From Hyphomicrobiales bacterium (GTDB lineage Bacteria; Pseudomonadota; Alphaproteobacteria; Rhizobiales; Xanthobacteraceae), in contig JACESF010000001.1 in the NCBI GenBank assembly GCA_013911975.1, positions 62,001 through 126,000 on the forward strand: a stretch of 64,000 nt of DNA. Direction: 5' to 3'. Below the pieces are notes generated by a model. The model did no database searches. It saw only the letters and a program-made list of their open reading frames with translations, and was not told the DNA's origin. Positions 47,905 to 56,239 of the stretch are shown here, in pieces; the first letter of the stretch is position 1; each line of letters starts with the position of its first letter. A program made the position numbers and the translations under genes.

Positions 47905-50033
47905 TTGTACGTGATCTGCGCCACCACCGTGCGCCCGTCGCCATAATAGCAGCCGAAGAAGCCGCAGCTCGCCACATAGGTTTCGTTGGCGATGTTGTTG
48001 ATGTTGACCTGGGCCTTGAACGGGCCGCGCTCGTAATGCACGGCGGCGTCGAACAGGGTGTTGGCATCCAGGAGGATGTCGTTGTTATCGAGCGCGTAGC
48101 GGTCGCCCACATAGCGCACGCCGCCGCCGAAGCCGAAGCCGGTCCAGGCGCCGGTCTTGATGGTGTAGTCGAGCCAGAGGTTCGCCATGTTCTCCGGCAC
48201 GTTGGCCGGCCGGTTCCCGGCATTCAGGCCCTGCGTGATCTCGGCATTCATGTAGGTGTAGTTGGCGATGAGGTTCAGGCCCTCGGCCAGGCTCGCCGTG
48301 CCCGAGAGTTCCAGGCCCTGGACGTGCACCTCGCCATTCTGGGTGTCATAGCTGATGCCGCCGATGAGCTGGCTGGAGAGCACGTTGCTCTGGCGGATGT
48401 CGTAGATGGCCGCCGTGAAGAAGCCGTTCCAGCCCACCGGCTGGTACTTCACGCCCAGTTCGTACTGCTCGCCCTTGGAGGGCTGGAACGGCGCGCCGCC
48501 CAGGGCGGTGGGCATGTTGCCGATGACCGGCTCGAACGAGGTCGAATAGCTGAAATAGGGCGCGATGCCGTTGTCGAACAGATAGGTGAGGCCGACGCGG
48601 CCGGTGAGCGCGCTGTCGTCCTGGTCCTGCTCGGTGGTGGCGAAATTGGTGATGGTGGTGGAATTGGTGGTCGCCCAGTCCTGCCGCAGGCCCAGGGTGA
48701 GCAGCCACTTGCCGTAGCGGATCTGGTCCTGCGCATAGATGCCGGTCTGGCTGATGTTGCCGTCCACCGACGACAGATACCAGGGCACGTTGATGATCGG
48801 CTGGTTGTAGATGGGATTGATCATGCTGAGCGACGGCGCGTAGCCGAACTGCGTCAGGTTGTTTTCCGAATACTTCCGGTAATCGAGGCCCAGCAGCAGC
48901 TTGTGGGTGAGCGCGCCGGTCTGGAAGTCACCCTGGAGCTGGGTGTCGATGGTGATGGTGTCCTGGTCCTCGCTGTTCACGTTGGACCCGCGATTGGCGA
49001 CGCTGGGATTGGTCGCGTCGAGGCCCGTGAAGTAGAGGTTGGTGTAGTCCCAATCCATCATCGTGTAGCGCGCGTTCTGGCGCACCTGCCACGTCTCGTT
49101 GATCTTGTGCTGGAACTCGTAGCCGATGTTGGTCAGCGTGCGGGTGGAATCGTCGTAGGACGGATCGCCCAGGAACAGGTTGGTGGACAGGAGGTTGGCG
49201 AGCGGGCCCACGGTATATTGCTGGGGCAGGCCCACCGGCGTGCCGGCTTCGTCGCGCTGGATGCTGGCGAGCACCGTGAAGGACGTGGCGTCGGTGGGCT
49301 TCCAGGTGAAGGTGGGGGCGAGGAAGTAGCGGTTGTCGTCCACGAAGTCGGTCTGCGTCCCGCTCTGGCGCGCGAGGCCGGTGAAGCGGTAGGACAGGTC
49401 GGTGCCGATGAGGCCGCCCACGTCGAACGCGGCCGAATAGCGGTCGAACGTGCCGATCTCGCCCTGGACCTCGCCGAAATTGGTGAAGGTGGCGCGCTTG
49501 CTCACCATGTCGATGAGGCCGCCGGGATTGCCCTGGCCGTAGAGCACCGAGGCCGGGCCGCGCAGCACGTCGATGCGCTCCAGGCCATACTGCTCGATGG
49601 ACACCGAGCCGTTGGTGCGCATCAGCTTCAGGCCGTTGAGATACTGGCTGTTGGCGGACGAGAAGCCGCGGATGATGGGAGCGTCGAAGCGCGGGTCCAC
49701 GCCGAAGGGCTGGCCCAGCACGCCGGCGCTGTATTCCAGCGCCTGACCCACATTCTGCACGCCGCGGGCATCCATCTGGTCGCGCGTGACCACCGAGATG
49801 GATTGCGGCACCTCGATGAGGGGGGTGTCGGTCTTGGTGCCGGTCAGCGTCTGGCGCGCCACATAGCCCTGGACCGGGCCGGTGGGCGATTCATGGACGG
49901 TCTCCACATTGATCTGGTCGAGCTCCACGGCGCCCGCCTGCTGGGCGCGCGCGGCATGTGGCGCCGCGACAAGCGCGCAGGCCACGCTGCTCAGAAACAA
50001 AGTGCGAAGATGCGTCCCAGGTCGTCCAGTCAT
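47898..50033 (-). CDS. TonB-dependent siderophore receptor
   Basis: 711 aa. Signal peptide (SSVACALVAAPHAARAQQ), TonB-box-like AVELDQINVETV near the N-terminus, plug domain (LIEVPQSISVVTRDQMDARGVQNVGQALEYSAGV, then RIDVLRGPASVLYGQGNPGGLIDMVSKR) and a 22-strand barrel ending in YYGDGRTVVAQITYKW with aromatic terminus. It belongs to the FhuA/FoxA/FpvA-like ferric-siderophore class. First gene of the operon, with an Irr-like box just upstream and an AraC regulator divergent. Confidence 0.93.
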   Translation of the reverse strand: MTGRPGTHLRTLFLSSVACALVAAPHAARAQQAGAVELDQINVETVHESPTGPVQGYVARQTLTGTKTDTPLIEVPQSISVVTRDQMDARGVQNVGQALEYSAGVLGQPFGVDPRFDAPIIRGFSSANSQYLNGLKLMRTNGSVSIEQYGLERIDVLRGPASVLYGQGNPGGLIDMVSKRATFTNFGEVQGEIGTFDRYSAAFDVGGLIGTDLSYRFTGLARQSGTQTDFVDDNRYFLAPTFTWKPTDATSFTVLASIQRDEAGTPVGLPQQYTVGPLANLLSTNLFLGDPSYDDSTRTLTNIGYEFQHKINETWQVRQNARYTMMDWDYTNLYFTGLDATNPSVANRGSNVNSEDQDTITIDTQLQGDFQTGALTHKLLLGLDYRKYSENNLTQFGYAPSLSMINPIYNQPIINVPWYLSSVDGNISQTGIYAQDQIRYGKWLLTLGLRQDWATTNSTTITNFATTEQDQDDSALTGRVGLTYLFDNGIAPYFSYSTSFEPVIGNMPTALGGAPFQPSKGEQYELGVKYQPVGWNGFFTAAIYDIRQSNVLSSQLIGGISYDTQNGEVHVQGLELSGTASLAEGLNLIANYTYMNAEITQGLNAGNRPANVPENMANLWLDYTIKTGAWTGFGFGGGVRYVGDRYALDNNDILLDANTLFDAAVHYERGPFKAQVNINNIANETYVASCGFFGCYYGDGRTVVAQITYKW

Positions 50034-50061
50034 TCCAACACCCGTGCGCCGAAGAGATCAG

Positions 50062-50078
50062 TTAAGAACTATTCAAAA
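50062..50078. promoter_or_regulatory. Candidate iron control element (Irr box)
   Basis: TTAAGAACTATTCAAAA matches the rhizobial ICE consensus TTTAGAA-N3-TTCTAAA at 12 of 14 defined positions. It is 29 bases upstream of the receptor ATG on its promoter side. Irr binds ICE motifs and controls iron genes under iron limitation in Rhizobiales. Confidence 0.6.
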
Positions 50079-50087
50079 TTGATTTTT

Positions 50088-50103
50088 CTGATCGAAAGAT
50101 CAG
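50088..50103. promoter_or_regulatory. Perfect inverted repeat in the receptor/AraC intergenic region
   Basis: CTGATC-GAAA-GATCAG, a perfect 6-bp inverted repeat with a four-base centre, 10 bases upstream of the Irr-like box. It could be a second operator (for example for the AraC regulator) or a 5'-leader hairpin for the receptor mRNA. Confidence 0.4.
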
Positions 50104-50312
50104 GCTTCGGCGTCTCTTAGCAATGGTATCTAGCCTCGGATTGTTCGTTCCTCTTGCGCTTTGACGATTTTTGGCCTGATATCCCGGAATGTTCCAGGCG
50201 GGAAGCGAGGTTCGCGTCTTTTTGCCGAACTTCAAAACAATTCAAATCTACTGAAGGCGGCTCGCGCGCCGGTCGCGCGGTTCGCCCGAGAGCAGCGGGA
50301 CACCCATCGCCC

Positions 50313-51194
50313 ATGGCGTTTCAGCCGCGCATGACATCCGCCATCGAAGGCATCACCTTGCTGGACGCGTTGCACTGGCGGCGCTGGAACGGCGTCGTCG
50401 CGGACGTCTGGCACGTGAACTGCGCCCCCGGCGCGCGCGGGGAATATGTCTCCCGCGATGCCCGCCTGTTCGTGATGCTGGAGCGCGAGCAGGGCTTCAC
50501 CCATCTGCGCCTCTCGCCCCAGGGCAGCGACCTGCCCGCCCCCCGCACGCCGCTGCATATGAGCTACGTACCCGCCGACATGCCGCTCTGGTCGCGCATC
50601 GAGGAGGGGGGCGAGCTGCGCCACCTGGACCTGCATTTCGACGTGGCGACGCTCGCCGAGCGGCTGGGCGAGGAGCTGGATGCCGGCCGCCTCGCGCGCC
50701 CGCGCCTCGGCTTCACCGACGAGCGCATCCACGGCCTCGCCCGGCTCATCGCGCAGGAATGCGTGACGCCGGAAGCGCGCCACGACCTCTATGGCGACGG
50801 CCTCGTCATGGCGCTGTTCATCGACCTGATGCAGCTCGGCCGCCGGACCGCGCCGCGCCGCACCGCGCTTTCGGCGCGCCAGCTCCGGCGGGTGACGGCC
50901 TTCATCGAGGACAATTGCCTGCGCAACATCCGCCTCCAGGAACTGGCGGATCTCACCGACCTGTCGCAATCCTATTTCAGCCACGCCTTCAAGGCGGCCA
51001 CGGGCCTGCCGCCCTATCAGTGGCACATGAAGGCGCGCATGCGGCGGGTGGAGGAGATGCTGGGCGACCCGGACCTGCCGCTGACCCAGGTGGCGGTGGA
51101 TTCGGGCTTCGCGGACCAGGCCCACTTCACCCGCGTGTTCCGCCGCTTCTTCGGCCTCACGCCCGCCGCCTGGCGCCGGGAGCGGAGGGGGTAG
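50313..51194 (+). CDS. AraC-family regulator of siderophore uptake
   Basis: 293 aa from ATG 50313. A C-terminal AraC/XylS domain with two helix-turn-helix units: RNIRLQELADLTDLSQSYFSHAFKAATGLPPYQWHMKARM and DLPLTQVAVDSGFADQAHFTRVFRRFFGLTPAAWRR. The N-terminal domain (residues ~10-170) is unlike classical sugar AraC proteins and may bind a siderophore, as in PchR/AlcR-type activators. Divergent from the TonB receptor, with 280 bases of shared promoter region containing the Irr-like box. Confidence 0.9.
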   Translation: MAFQPRMTSAIEGITLLDALHWRRWNGVVADVWHVNCAPGARGEYVSRDARLFVMLEREQGFTHLRLSPQGSDLPAPRTPLHMSYVPADMPLWSRIEEGGELRHLDLHFDVATLAERLGEELDAGRLARPRLGFTDERIHGLARLIAQECVTPEARHDLYGDGLVMALFIDLMQLGRRTAPRRTALSARQLRRVTAFIEDNCLRNIRLQELADLTDLSQSYFSHAFKAATGLPPYQWHMKARMRRVEEMLGDPDLPLTQVAVDSGFADQAHFTRVFRRFFGLTPAAWRRERRG

Positions 51195-51241
51195 AGCCGG
51201 ATCGACATTCGAGCGATCCGGACGGCTTCTTCGGAAAGCGG

Positions 51242-51338
51242 CGTCATGGCCGGGCTTGTCCCGGCCATCCACGGGGGGGCGCCAGGTGTGCGCTCGACAC
51301 AAAGGCGTGGATGCCCGGGACGAGCCCGGGCATGACGG
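51242..51338. repeat. Long palindromic intergenic repeat, copy 2
   Basis: Inverted repeat with left arm CGTCATGGCCGGGCTTGTCC and right arm GCCCGGGCATGACGG, same arms as the copy at 12161-12256 and a different centre. The stem here is more perfect than in copy 1. It lies between two convergent genes, where it may act as a transcription barrier. Confidence 0.82.
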
Positions 51339-51422
51339 GAGCTGAGAGGCTCAATCCGCCCCTCGTTCTGAATGTCGATCGATCCCGGGCGCAAGAATCC
51401 AGAGCAAAACCCAGAGCAAGGC

Positions 51423-52718
51423 TCACAGGTTCACGATCGCCTTGACGCCCAGCACCACCACGTCCGCCGCGCCGGAGACGCCGCCGGGATTGACGATGTA
51501 CTGGAAGTTGGGCCGCACCTCGACACCGTCATGCACGCGGATGTTGTAATAGGTCTCCATGACATATTCGGCGGCGTTCTGCACCGCCACGGAGCCGGGG
51601 CTCACATAGTTCTGGAGGGTCTGGGTCGCCGCATACTGGCTGTTGACCTGGGTGCGGCCGAAGGCGATGGCGATGGCGTCGCGCGGGCGGCTGTCCAGCA
51701 TGCCGGTATAGACCGCGCCGATGGCCACCTGGTTGTTGAGCTGCGAGGTGCGGTTGTCGGTCTGGGTGATGTTGAGGAACAGCGACAGGCCGCGCACCGG
51801 GTCGCTCGGCACCGGCTGGTAAACCTGCTGGAGCAGGTGCACGCTGACGCCGTAGCGCCCTTCCACCACCAGCGGCGTGCCGCCATAGAGGCCGATGGGC
51901 AGGCCGTTCGAGTTGTAATAGACGCTGTCCGCGTCTGATGTGTCGTACCACGCGGTGGCGGTATAGCTGCCCTGGAGGCCGCCGAAGCTGGGCTTCCAGC
52001 CCACTTCCACGGGGATGAGCGCCCCGGTCGTGCCCTCGAAGCCGAGGAAGAAGCCGTCATTCTGGGCGTTGCGCGGGTCCACCTGATAGGCGCCCACCTG
52101 GAAATAGGCGTCCGGCTTGCCCAGGCGCAGGCGCGTGCCCCACTGGCTCACCGGCCAGTTGAACCAGTAATTGCCCACGAGGTTGCCGGGGGTCGCGCCG
52201 CAGAAGGTGAGGTTCTGGAAGTCGCAGGCGAAGCTCGCGAAATCCTCGCCCACCGTCACGCGCCCGCCCTTCCAGGAGATGGTGTCGTCCAGGAAGCTCT
52301 GCTCGTACCACATGCTAACAAGGCGCCAGATGTCGCCGCGCCCGTACACTTCCTGCACCAGTTGCAGGGTGTTGAGGTCGGCGTCCGTCACGAGGTTCGA
52401 GCCGTTCCGGTTGGTGACGGTGAACTGCATCTTGGCGTTGGGCACCGACCAGAGCTTCTCCAGGTCCAGCGTCGTGCCCAGCATGAGCTGCCCGGCGCCC
52501 GCGCCCATCTGCTTGGAGCCGCCGGCCACGTTGCCCGCGAATTCCTCCACATAGCTCGCCTGGAAGTCGAAGCCCGCGTCGAACAGCCGGGTGCGCATCC
52601 CGCCCCAGTCGCCGGTGAGCTGGCCGATATCCTGCGCCGCCGCGGGCAGGGCGGCGGCGATCCAGAACGCGGCGGTAGCGGCGGCGAGGCCGGAGCGGGG
52701 GAGGCGGGTCATGCTCAT
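51423..52718 (-). CDS. OprB-like carbohydrate-selective porin
   Basis: 431 aa. Start ATG 52718 overlaps the GMC gene stop (ATGA). Signal peptide (GLAAATAAFWIAAALPAAAQ). OprB-family features: N-terminal LTGDWGGMRTRLFDAGFDFQASYVEEFAGN, then LDLEKLWSVPNAKMQFTVTNRNG, and C-terminal ETYYNIRVHDGVEVRPNFQYIVNPGG with a final VVVLGVKAIVNL strand. It admits sugars across the outer membrane. Last gene of the sugar-oxidation operon. Confidence 0.88.
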   Translation of the reverse strand: MSMTRLPRSGLAAATAAFWIAAALPAAAQDIGQLTGDWGGMRTRLFDAGFDFQASYVEEFAGNVAGGSKQMGAGAGQLMLGTTLDLEKLWSVPNAKMQFTVTNRNGSNLVTDADLNTLQLVQEVYGRGDIWRLVSMWYEQSFLDDTISWKGGRVTVGEDFASFACDFQNLTFCGATPGNLVGNYWFNWPVSQWGTRLRLGKPDAYFQVGAYQVDPRNAQNDGFFLGFEGTTGALIPVEVGWKPSFGGLQGSYTATAWYDTSDADSVYYNSNGLPIGLYGGTPLVVEGRYGVSVHLLQQVYQPVPSDPVRGLSLFLNITQTDNRTSQLNNQVAIGAVYTGMLDSRPRDAIAIAFGRTQVNSQYAATQTLQNYVSPGSVAVQNAAEYVMETYYNIRVHDGVEVRPNFQYIVNPGGVSGAADVVVLGVKAIVNL

Positions 52719-54346
52719 GCGGCCTGCGATTGTCCCTGCGCGGCGCGCGCGGCCAGATGCCGCCCGAGCCGGTGGGAGAGCGCCATGATGGTCAGGGTGA
52801 GGTGCTTGTCCGGCAGGATCGGGATGACCCCGCCGTCGCACACATAGAGATTGTCGAGGCCGTGCACCTTCAGGTCCGCATCCACCACGCCCTTGGCCGG
52901 GTCGGCGGAAATGGCGGTGGTGCCGGCATAATGGATGCCGGTGCCGGTATTGTCGGTGCTCTCGTAGATGATGGTGGCGGACGCCTTGCGCAGCACGCGG
53001 CGGCCCCAGCGCAGCATGGCGTCCATCATCTGGTGGGTGCTGGGGGCGATGGTGAAGTCCACGTCCACCTGCGGCACGCCGTAGCGGTCCACATGCTTGC
53101 CGGGCCGCACCCGGTTGCGCGGGTTCGGATCGCCCGCGCAGAACAGGCCCAGCGTCACGTAGCTGTGGAACATCATCCGCGCCAGTTCCCGCTTGGCGAA
53201 GGGTGGGAAGGCGGTGAGGCCGGACAGGTAGTGCGGCACGTCGGGAATGCCGTGGATGGCATGGCCGATGAAGGGGAAGGGGGTGCCGTCCGGCAGCTTC
53301 TCCTGCGCCATCAGGATCAGCAGGTCGCCATAGCCGATATCGTACTGGCGCCTTTTGCCCCACAGCTTCCAGAAGGAGGTGGAGAGCACGGCCTTGGGAT
53401 TGTCCTGGAGCCGGACGCCTACCTGCCCGTTGGCATTGCCGAGCCCGTTCGGGTCGCTCTCGCTGGCGGAATTGAACAGGATGCGCGGCGTTTCCACCGC
53501 GCCCGCCGCCAGCACCACGGCGCCCGCGCTGATGCGGTGATGCTCCCCGGTGCGGGTGTCGAGATAGTCCACCGCCTCGATGCGCGCGCTGCCCTCGGCC
53601 CGCACCAGCCGCACCACCTTGGCATGGGTGCGCAGCTCGTAATTGGGCAGGTTGGCGATTTCCGGCAGGAGGCGGGCGGAGAATTTGTAGACCGAGCCCA
53701 CGGGGCAGCCGGAGGTGCAGATGCCGGTGGAGATGCAGCTCGTGGCCATGCCGCCGCGGGTGTTGATGGCCTTGCGGTTGGGGATGGCGAAGGCGTTCTT
53801 CTCGCCCAGCGCCTTCACCGCATCGATGACCATGCGGTCGGCGGGGCGCAGGGGCTTGGGCGGGATGAAGTCGCCGTCGGGCAGCTCGGCGATGTTCTCC
53901 GAGGTGCCGCAGACGGTGATCCTCTGCTCCACCGCCGAATAATGCTCTGCCAGTTCGTCATAGCCGAACGGCCAGGTCTGGAGGTCCTTGGGCGAGAAGC
54001 GCACCGAGACGCCGTTCCAGAGGTTCTGGAGGCCGCTCACCGCATAGATCTGGTAGAGCTTGAAGCTGTTGTCCTTCCGGTGGGCCGATCCGGTGGTCTG
54101 GTCGGCGAACAGGCTGTGCACGAACAGGCTGTCATGGGGCTCGATGGGCCAGGTGGTGCCGCTGCGCAGGCCGAAATCCATCTGCGAGCCGGGCGGGTCC
54201 GCCGTCTTGAAATGGTCCGGCGGAATGAGCGCGCCCTGTTCGAGCGAGACCACCTTCAGGCCGGACTTGGCCAGTTCATATGCGAGGAGACCACCGCCCG
54301 CTCCGGTGCCGACGACGCAGACGTCGAATGCGCCCGCCTCAGCCAC
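52715..54346 (-). CDS. GMC-family FAD-dependent oxidoreductase
   Basis: 543 aa from GTG 54346. FAD-binding DVCVVGTGAGGGLLAYELAKSGLKV at the N-terminus and a glucose/gluconate-dehydrogenase-like cysteine motif ISTGICTSGCPVGSVYKFS. The C-terminal active site has His in GIHYAGTTAIS and a second His in PDKHLTLTIMALSHRLG. Such enzymes oxidise sugars or sugar alcohols at a ring or C-1/C-3 hydroxyl. No signal peptide seen. It overlaps the small upstream gene by 8 bases and the porin by 4. Confidence 0.86.
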   Translation of the reverse strand: MAEAGAFDVCVVGTGAGGGLLAYELAKSGLKVVSLEQGALIPPDHFKTADPPGSQMDFGLRSGTTWPIEPHDSLFVHSLFADQTTGSAHRKDNSFKLYQIYAVSGLQNLWNGVSVRFSPKDLQTWPFGYDELAEHYSAVEQRITVCGTSENIAELPDGDFIPPKPLRPADRMVIDAVKALGEKNAFAIPNRKAINTRGGMATSCISTGICTSGCPVGSVYKFSARLLPEIANLPNYELRTHAKVVRLVRAEGSARIEAVDYLDTRTGEHHRISAGAVVLAAGAVETPRILFNSASESDPNGLGNANGQVGVRLQDNPKAVLSTSFWKLWGKRRQYDIGYGDLLILMAQEKLPDGTPFPFIGHAIHGIPDVPHYLSGLTAFPPFAKRELARMMFHSYVTLGLFCAGDPNPRNRVRPGKHVDRYGVPQVDVDFTIAPSTHQMMDAMLRWGRRVLRKASATIIYESTDNTGTGIHYAGTTAISADPAKGVVDADLKVHGLDNLYVCDGGVIPILPDKHLTLTIMALSHRLGRHLAARAAQGQSQAA

Positions 54347-54689
54347 GGATCTGCCCCAGCGGCCATTCGCCGACAGAGGTGAGGAAGGCGGGGGAGGCGA
54401 AGGCGACATATTCGAGGAAGGCGAGCACGATCGCTTCCTCGGGGGAGGGGCGCTCCCAGAAGCGGCGCGCGGGCAGGGGGCGGCGCGCCAGCACGTCGAG
54501 CGCGCCGTGCACCTGCCGGTTGGCCAGGGCCACCCGCTCCACGTCCGGCCCAATGGGCTCCAGCATGGCGCGGTAGGCGCTGCGCGCCACCAGGGTCCGC
54601 AGCGCGGTGACGGCGCGCGGGTCGCCTTCGGGGCGGGCGGCGACCGGGGCGCCCTCGGCCCCTTCGTTCAGGGTAACGGCCATCGACAT
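54339..54689 (-). CDS. Small protein coupled to GMC oxidoreductase
   Basis: 116 aa. ATG 54689 lies close after GAGGAGGG (ATG 54683 is possible). Alpha-helical, with no signal peptide; key stretch LVARSAYRAMLEPIGPDVERVALANRQVHGALD and an aromatic C-terminal part FLEYVAFASPAFLTSVGEWP. It overlaps the start of the GMC gene, so a stable small subunit is likely, by analogy with gluconate/glucose dehydrogenases that carry a small gamma subunit. I do not recognise the family itself. Confidence 0.6.
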   Translation of the reverse strand: MSMAVTLNEGAEGAPVAARPEGDPRAVTALRTLVARSAYRAMLEPIGPDVERVALANRQVHGALDVLARRPLPARRFWERPSPEEAIVLAFLEYVAFASPAFLTSVGEWPLGQIRG

Positions 54690-54792
54690 GGGGCCCTCCT
54701 CGACAGATCCCGCCTCTCGCGAGCGGGCAAGGAACCGGACTGCGCGGACAGAAAACGGGCCGGGCGGCGGGGCCGCCCGGACCGGGACAAGG

Positions 54793-56193
54793 TCAGTGGC
54801 CCGCCACCGCGCGGCGGCGATCGCCGGGCGCGCGGGTGGGCTTGCCGGCGCCCAGTTCGCGGAACGGGCGGCCCGAGCGCAGGTGCTCCTCGATCTCCTC
54901 CAGCTCCGCGCCGCTGGTCTCGGGCACGTAGCGCCAGGTGAACCAGATGCCGATGGCGCACACGAGCGCATAGACGCTGAACACGCCGTCCAGGCCGATG
55001 CTGTGCATGAGGCTGGGGAAGGAGAACACCACCAGGAAGTTCATGCCCCAATTGGCCACCGAGGCCACGCTCATGCCCAGGGCCCGCACCTTCAGGGGGA
55101 AGATCTCGGACATCATCACCCAGGGCAGCGGCCCGACGCTGGCGGCGAAGGCACCGATATAGACCACGAGGCCGATGATGGAGACCACGTCCAGCCAATC
55201 GACGTCCGTGGCCGCGCCCAGCGCGATGGCGGCGAGGCTGACAGCGGTTCCCGCGAAGCCGATGAACAGGAGCGGGCGGCGCCCCAGCCGGTCGATGAGC
55301 GCCATGCCCACGAAGGTCATCAGCACGTTGACGATGCCGATGCCCATGGTGGCGAGGAGCTGGGTGGAGTGGGAATCGAAGCCGGATTCCTTGAACACGG
55401 TCGGGGCGAAATAGATGACCGCGTTGATGCCGCTGAGCTGCTGGAGGATGAACAGGCCCACGCCCACGATGAGCGCCGGGCGCACGGTGGGGGTGAGCAG
55501 TTCCGACCAGCTCGCGCGCCGCGCCGGGCCCTGGGCCGCATGCTCGATGGCGGCCAGCTCGCTGTCCACCTCGGCGGCGTTGGGGGCGATGCCGCGCACC
55601 TTGGCGATGGCCGCCCGCGCTTCCGCCTTCCGCCCCTTGGACACCAGCCAGCGGGGCGTGTCGGTCATCACGAAGATGCCCACGAACAGCGCGATGCCCG
55701 GCAGGGCGCCGGTGATGAACATGGTGCGCCAGGAGCCGGCGAAGACGTAGCCGACCACATAGGCGCCGACGATGCCGAGCGTGATGGCGAGCTGGTAGAT
55801 GGAGACCAGCATGCCGCGCTTCTCGGCGGGCGCGTTCTCGGAAATGTAGAGCGGGGCGACGATGGCGGCGACGCCGATGGCGAAGCCGAGCACGAGGCGG
55901 GCCAGGATCAGGACCAGCGTGTCAGGCGCGGCAGCGGCGATGAGCGCGCCCACCACGAACAGGCCGCCCGCGAACAGGAGCGAGGCGCGCCGGCCGAGGG
56001 ATTCGGCGATCCGCCCGGCGATGATGGAGCCGAACAGCGCGCCGAACGGCACGGCCGACGTGACCACGCCTTCCATGACCGGGTCGATGCCGAACTGGGG
56101 ACGCAGAAGATAGAGCGCGCCGGCAATGACGCCTTCGTCGAACCCGAACAGAAAGCCCGCCATGCCCGCGATGGCGGCAACCAGATAAATCAT
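54793..56193 (-). CDS. MFS sugar-porter family transporter (1)
   Basis: 466 aa, 12 helices. ATG 56193 after GGGAGG. Sugar-porter signatures: FLFGFDEGVIAGAL near the start, PLYISENAPAEKRGMLVSIYQLAITLGI, QQLSGINAVIYFAPTVF and PLPWVMMSEIFPLKVRALGM, with PETSGAELEEIEEHL at the end. The QQLSGIN motif suggests a hexose or inositol substrate. Gene 2 of the operon, 46 bases after the aminotransferase. Confidence 0.91.
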   Translation of the reverse strand: MIYLVAAIAGMAGFLFGFDEGVIAGALYLLRPQFGIDPVMEGVVTSAVPFGALFGSIIAGRIAESLGRRASLLFAGGLFVVGALIAAAAPDTLVLILARLVLGFAIGVAAIVAPLYISENAPAEKRGMLVSIYQLAITLGIVGAYVVGYVFAGSWRTMFITGALPGIALFVGIFVMTDTPRWLVSKGRKAEARAAIAKVRGIAPNAAEVDSELAAIEHAAQGPARRASWSELLTPTVRPALIVGVGLFILQQLSGINAVIYFAPTVFKESGFDSHSTQLLATMGIGIVNVLMTFVGMALIDRLGRRPLLFIGFAGTAVSLAAIALGAATDVDWLDVVSIIGLVVYIGAFAASVGPLPWVMMSEIFPLKVRALGMSVASVANWGMNFLVVFSFPSLMHSIGLDGVFSVYALVCAIGIWFTWRYVPETSGAELEEIEEHLRSGRPFRELGAGKPTRAPGDRRRAVAGH

Positions 56194-56239
56194 TGCCTGA
56201 CCTCCCTCTTCCCGGCGCGCCGGGGCCTGTCTCGCGTCC

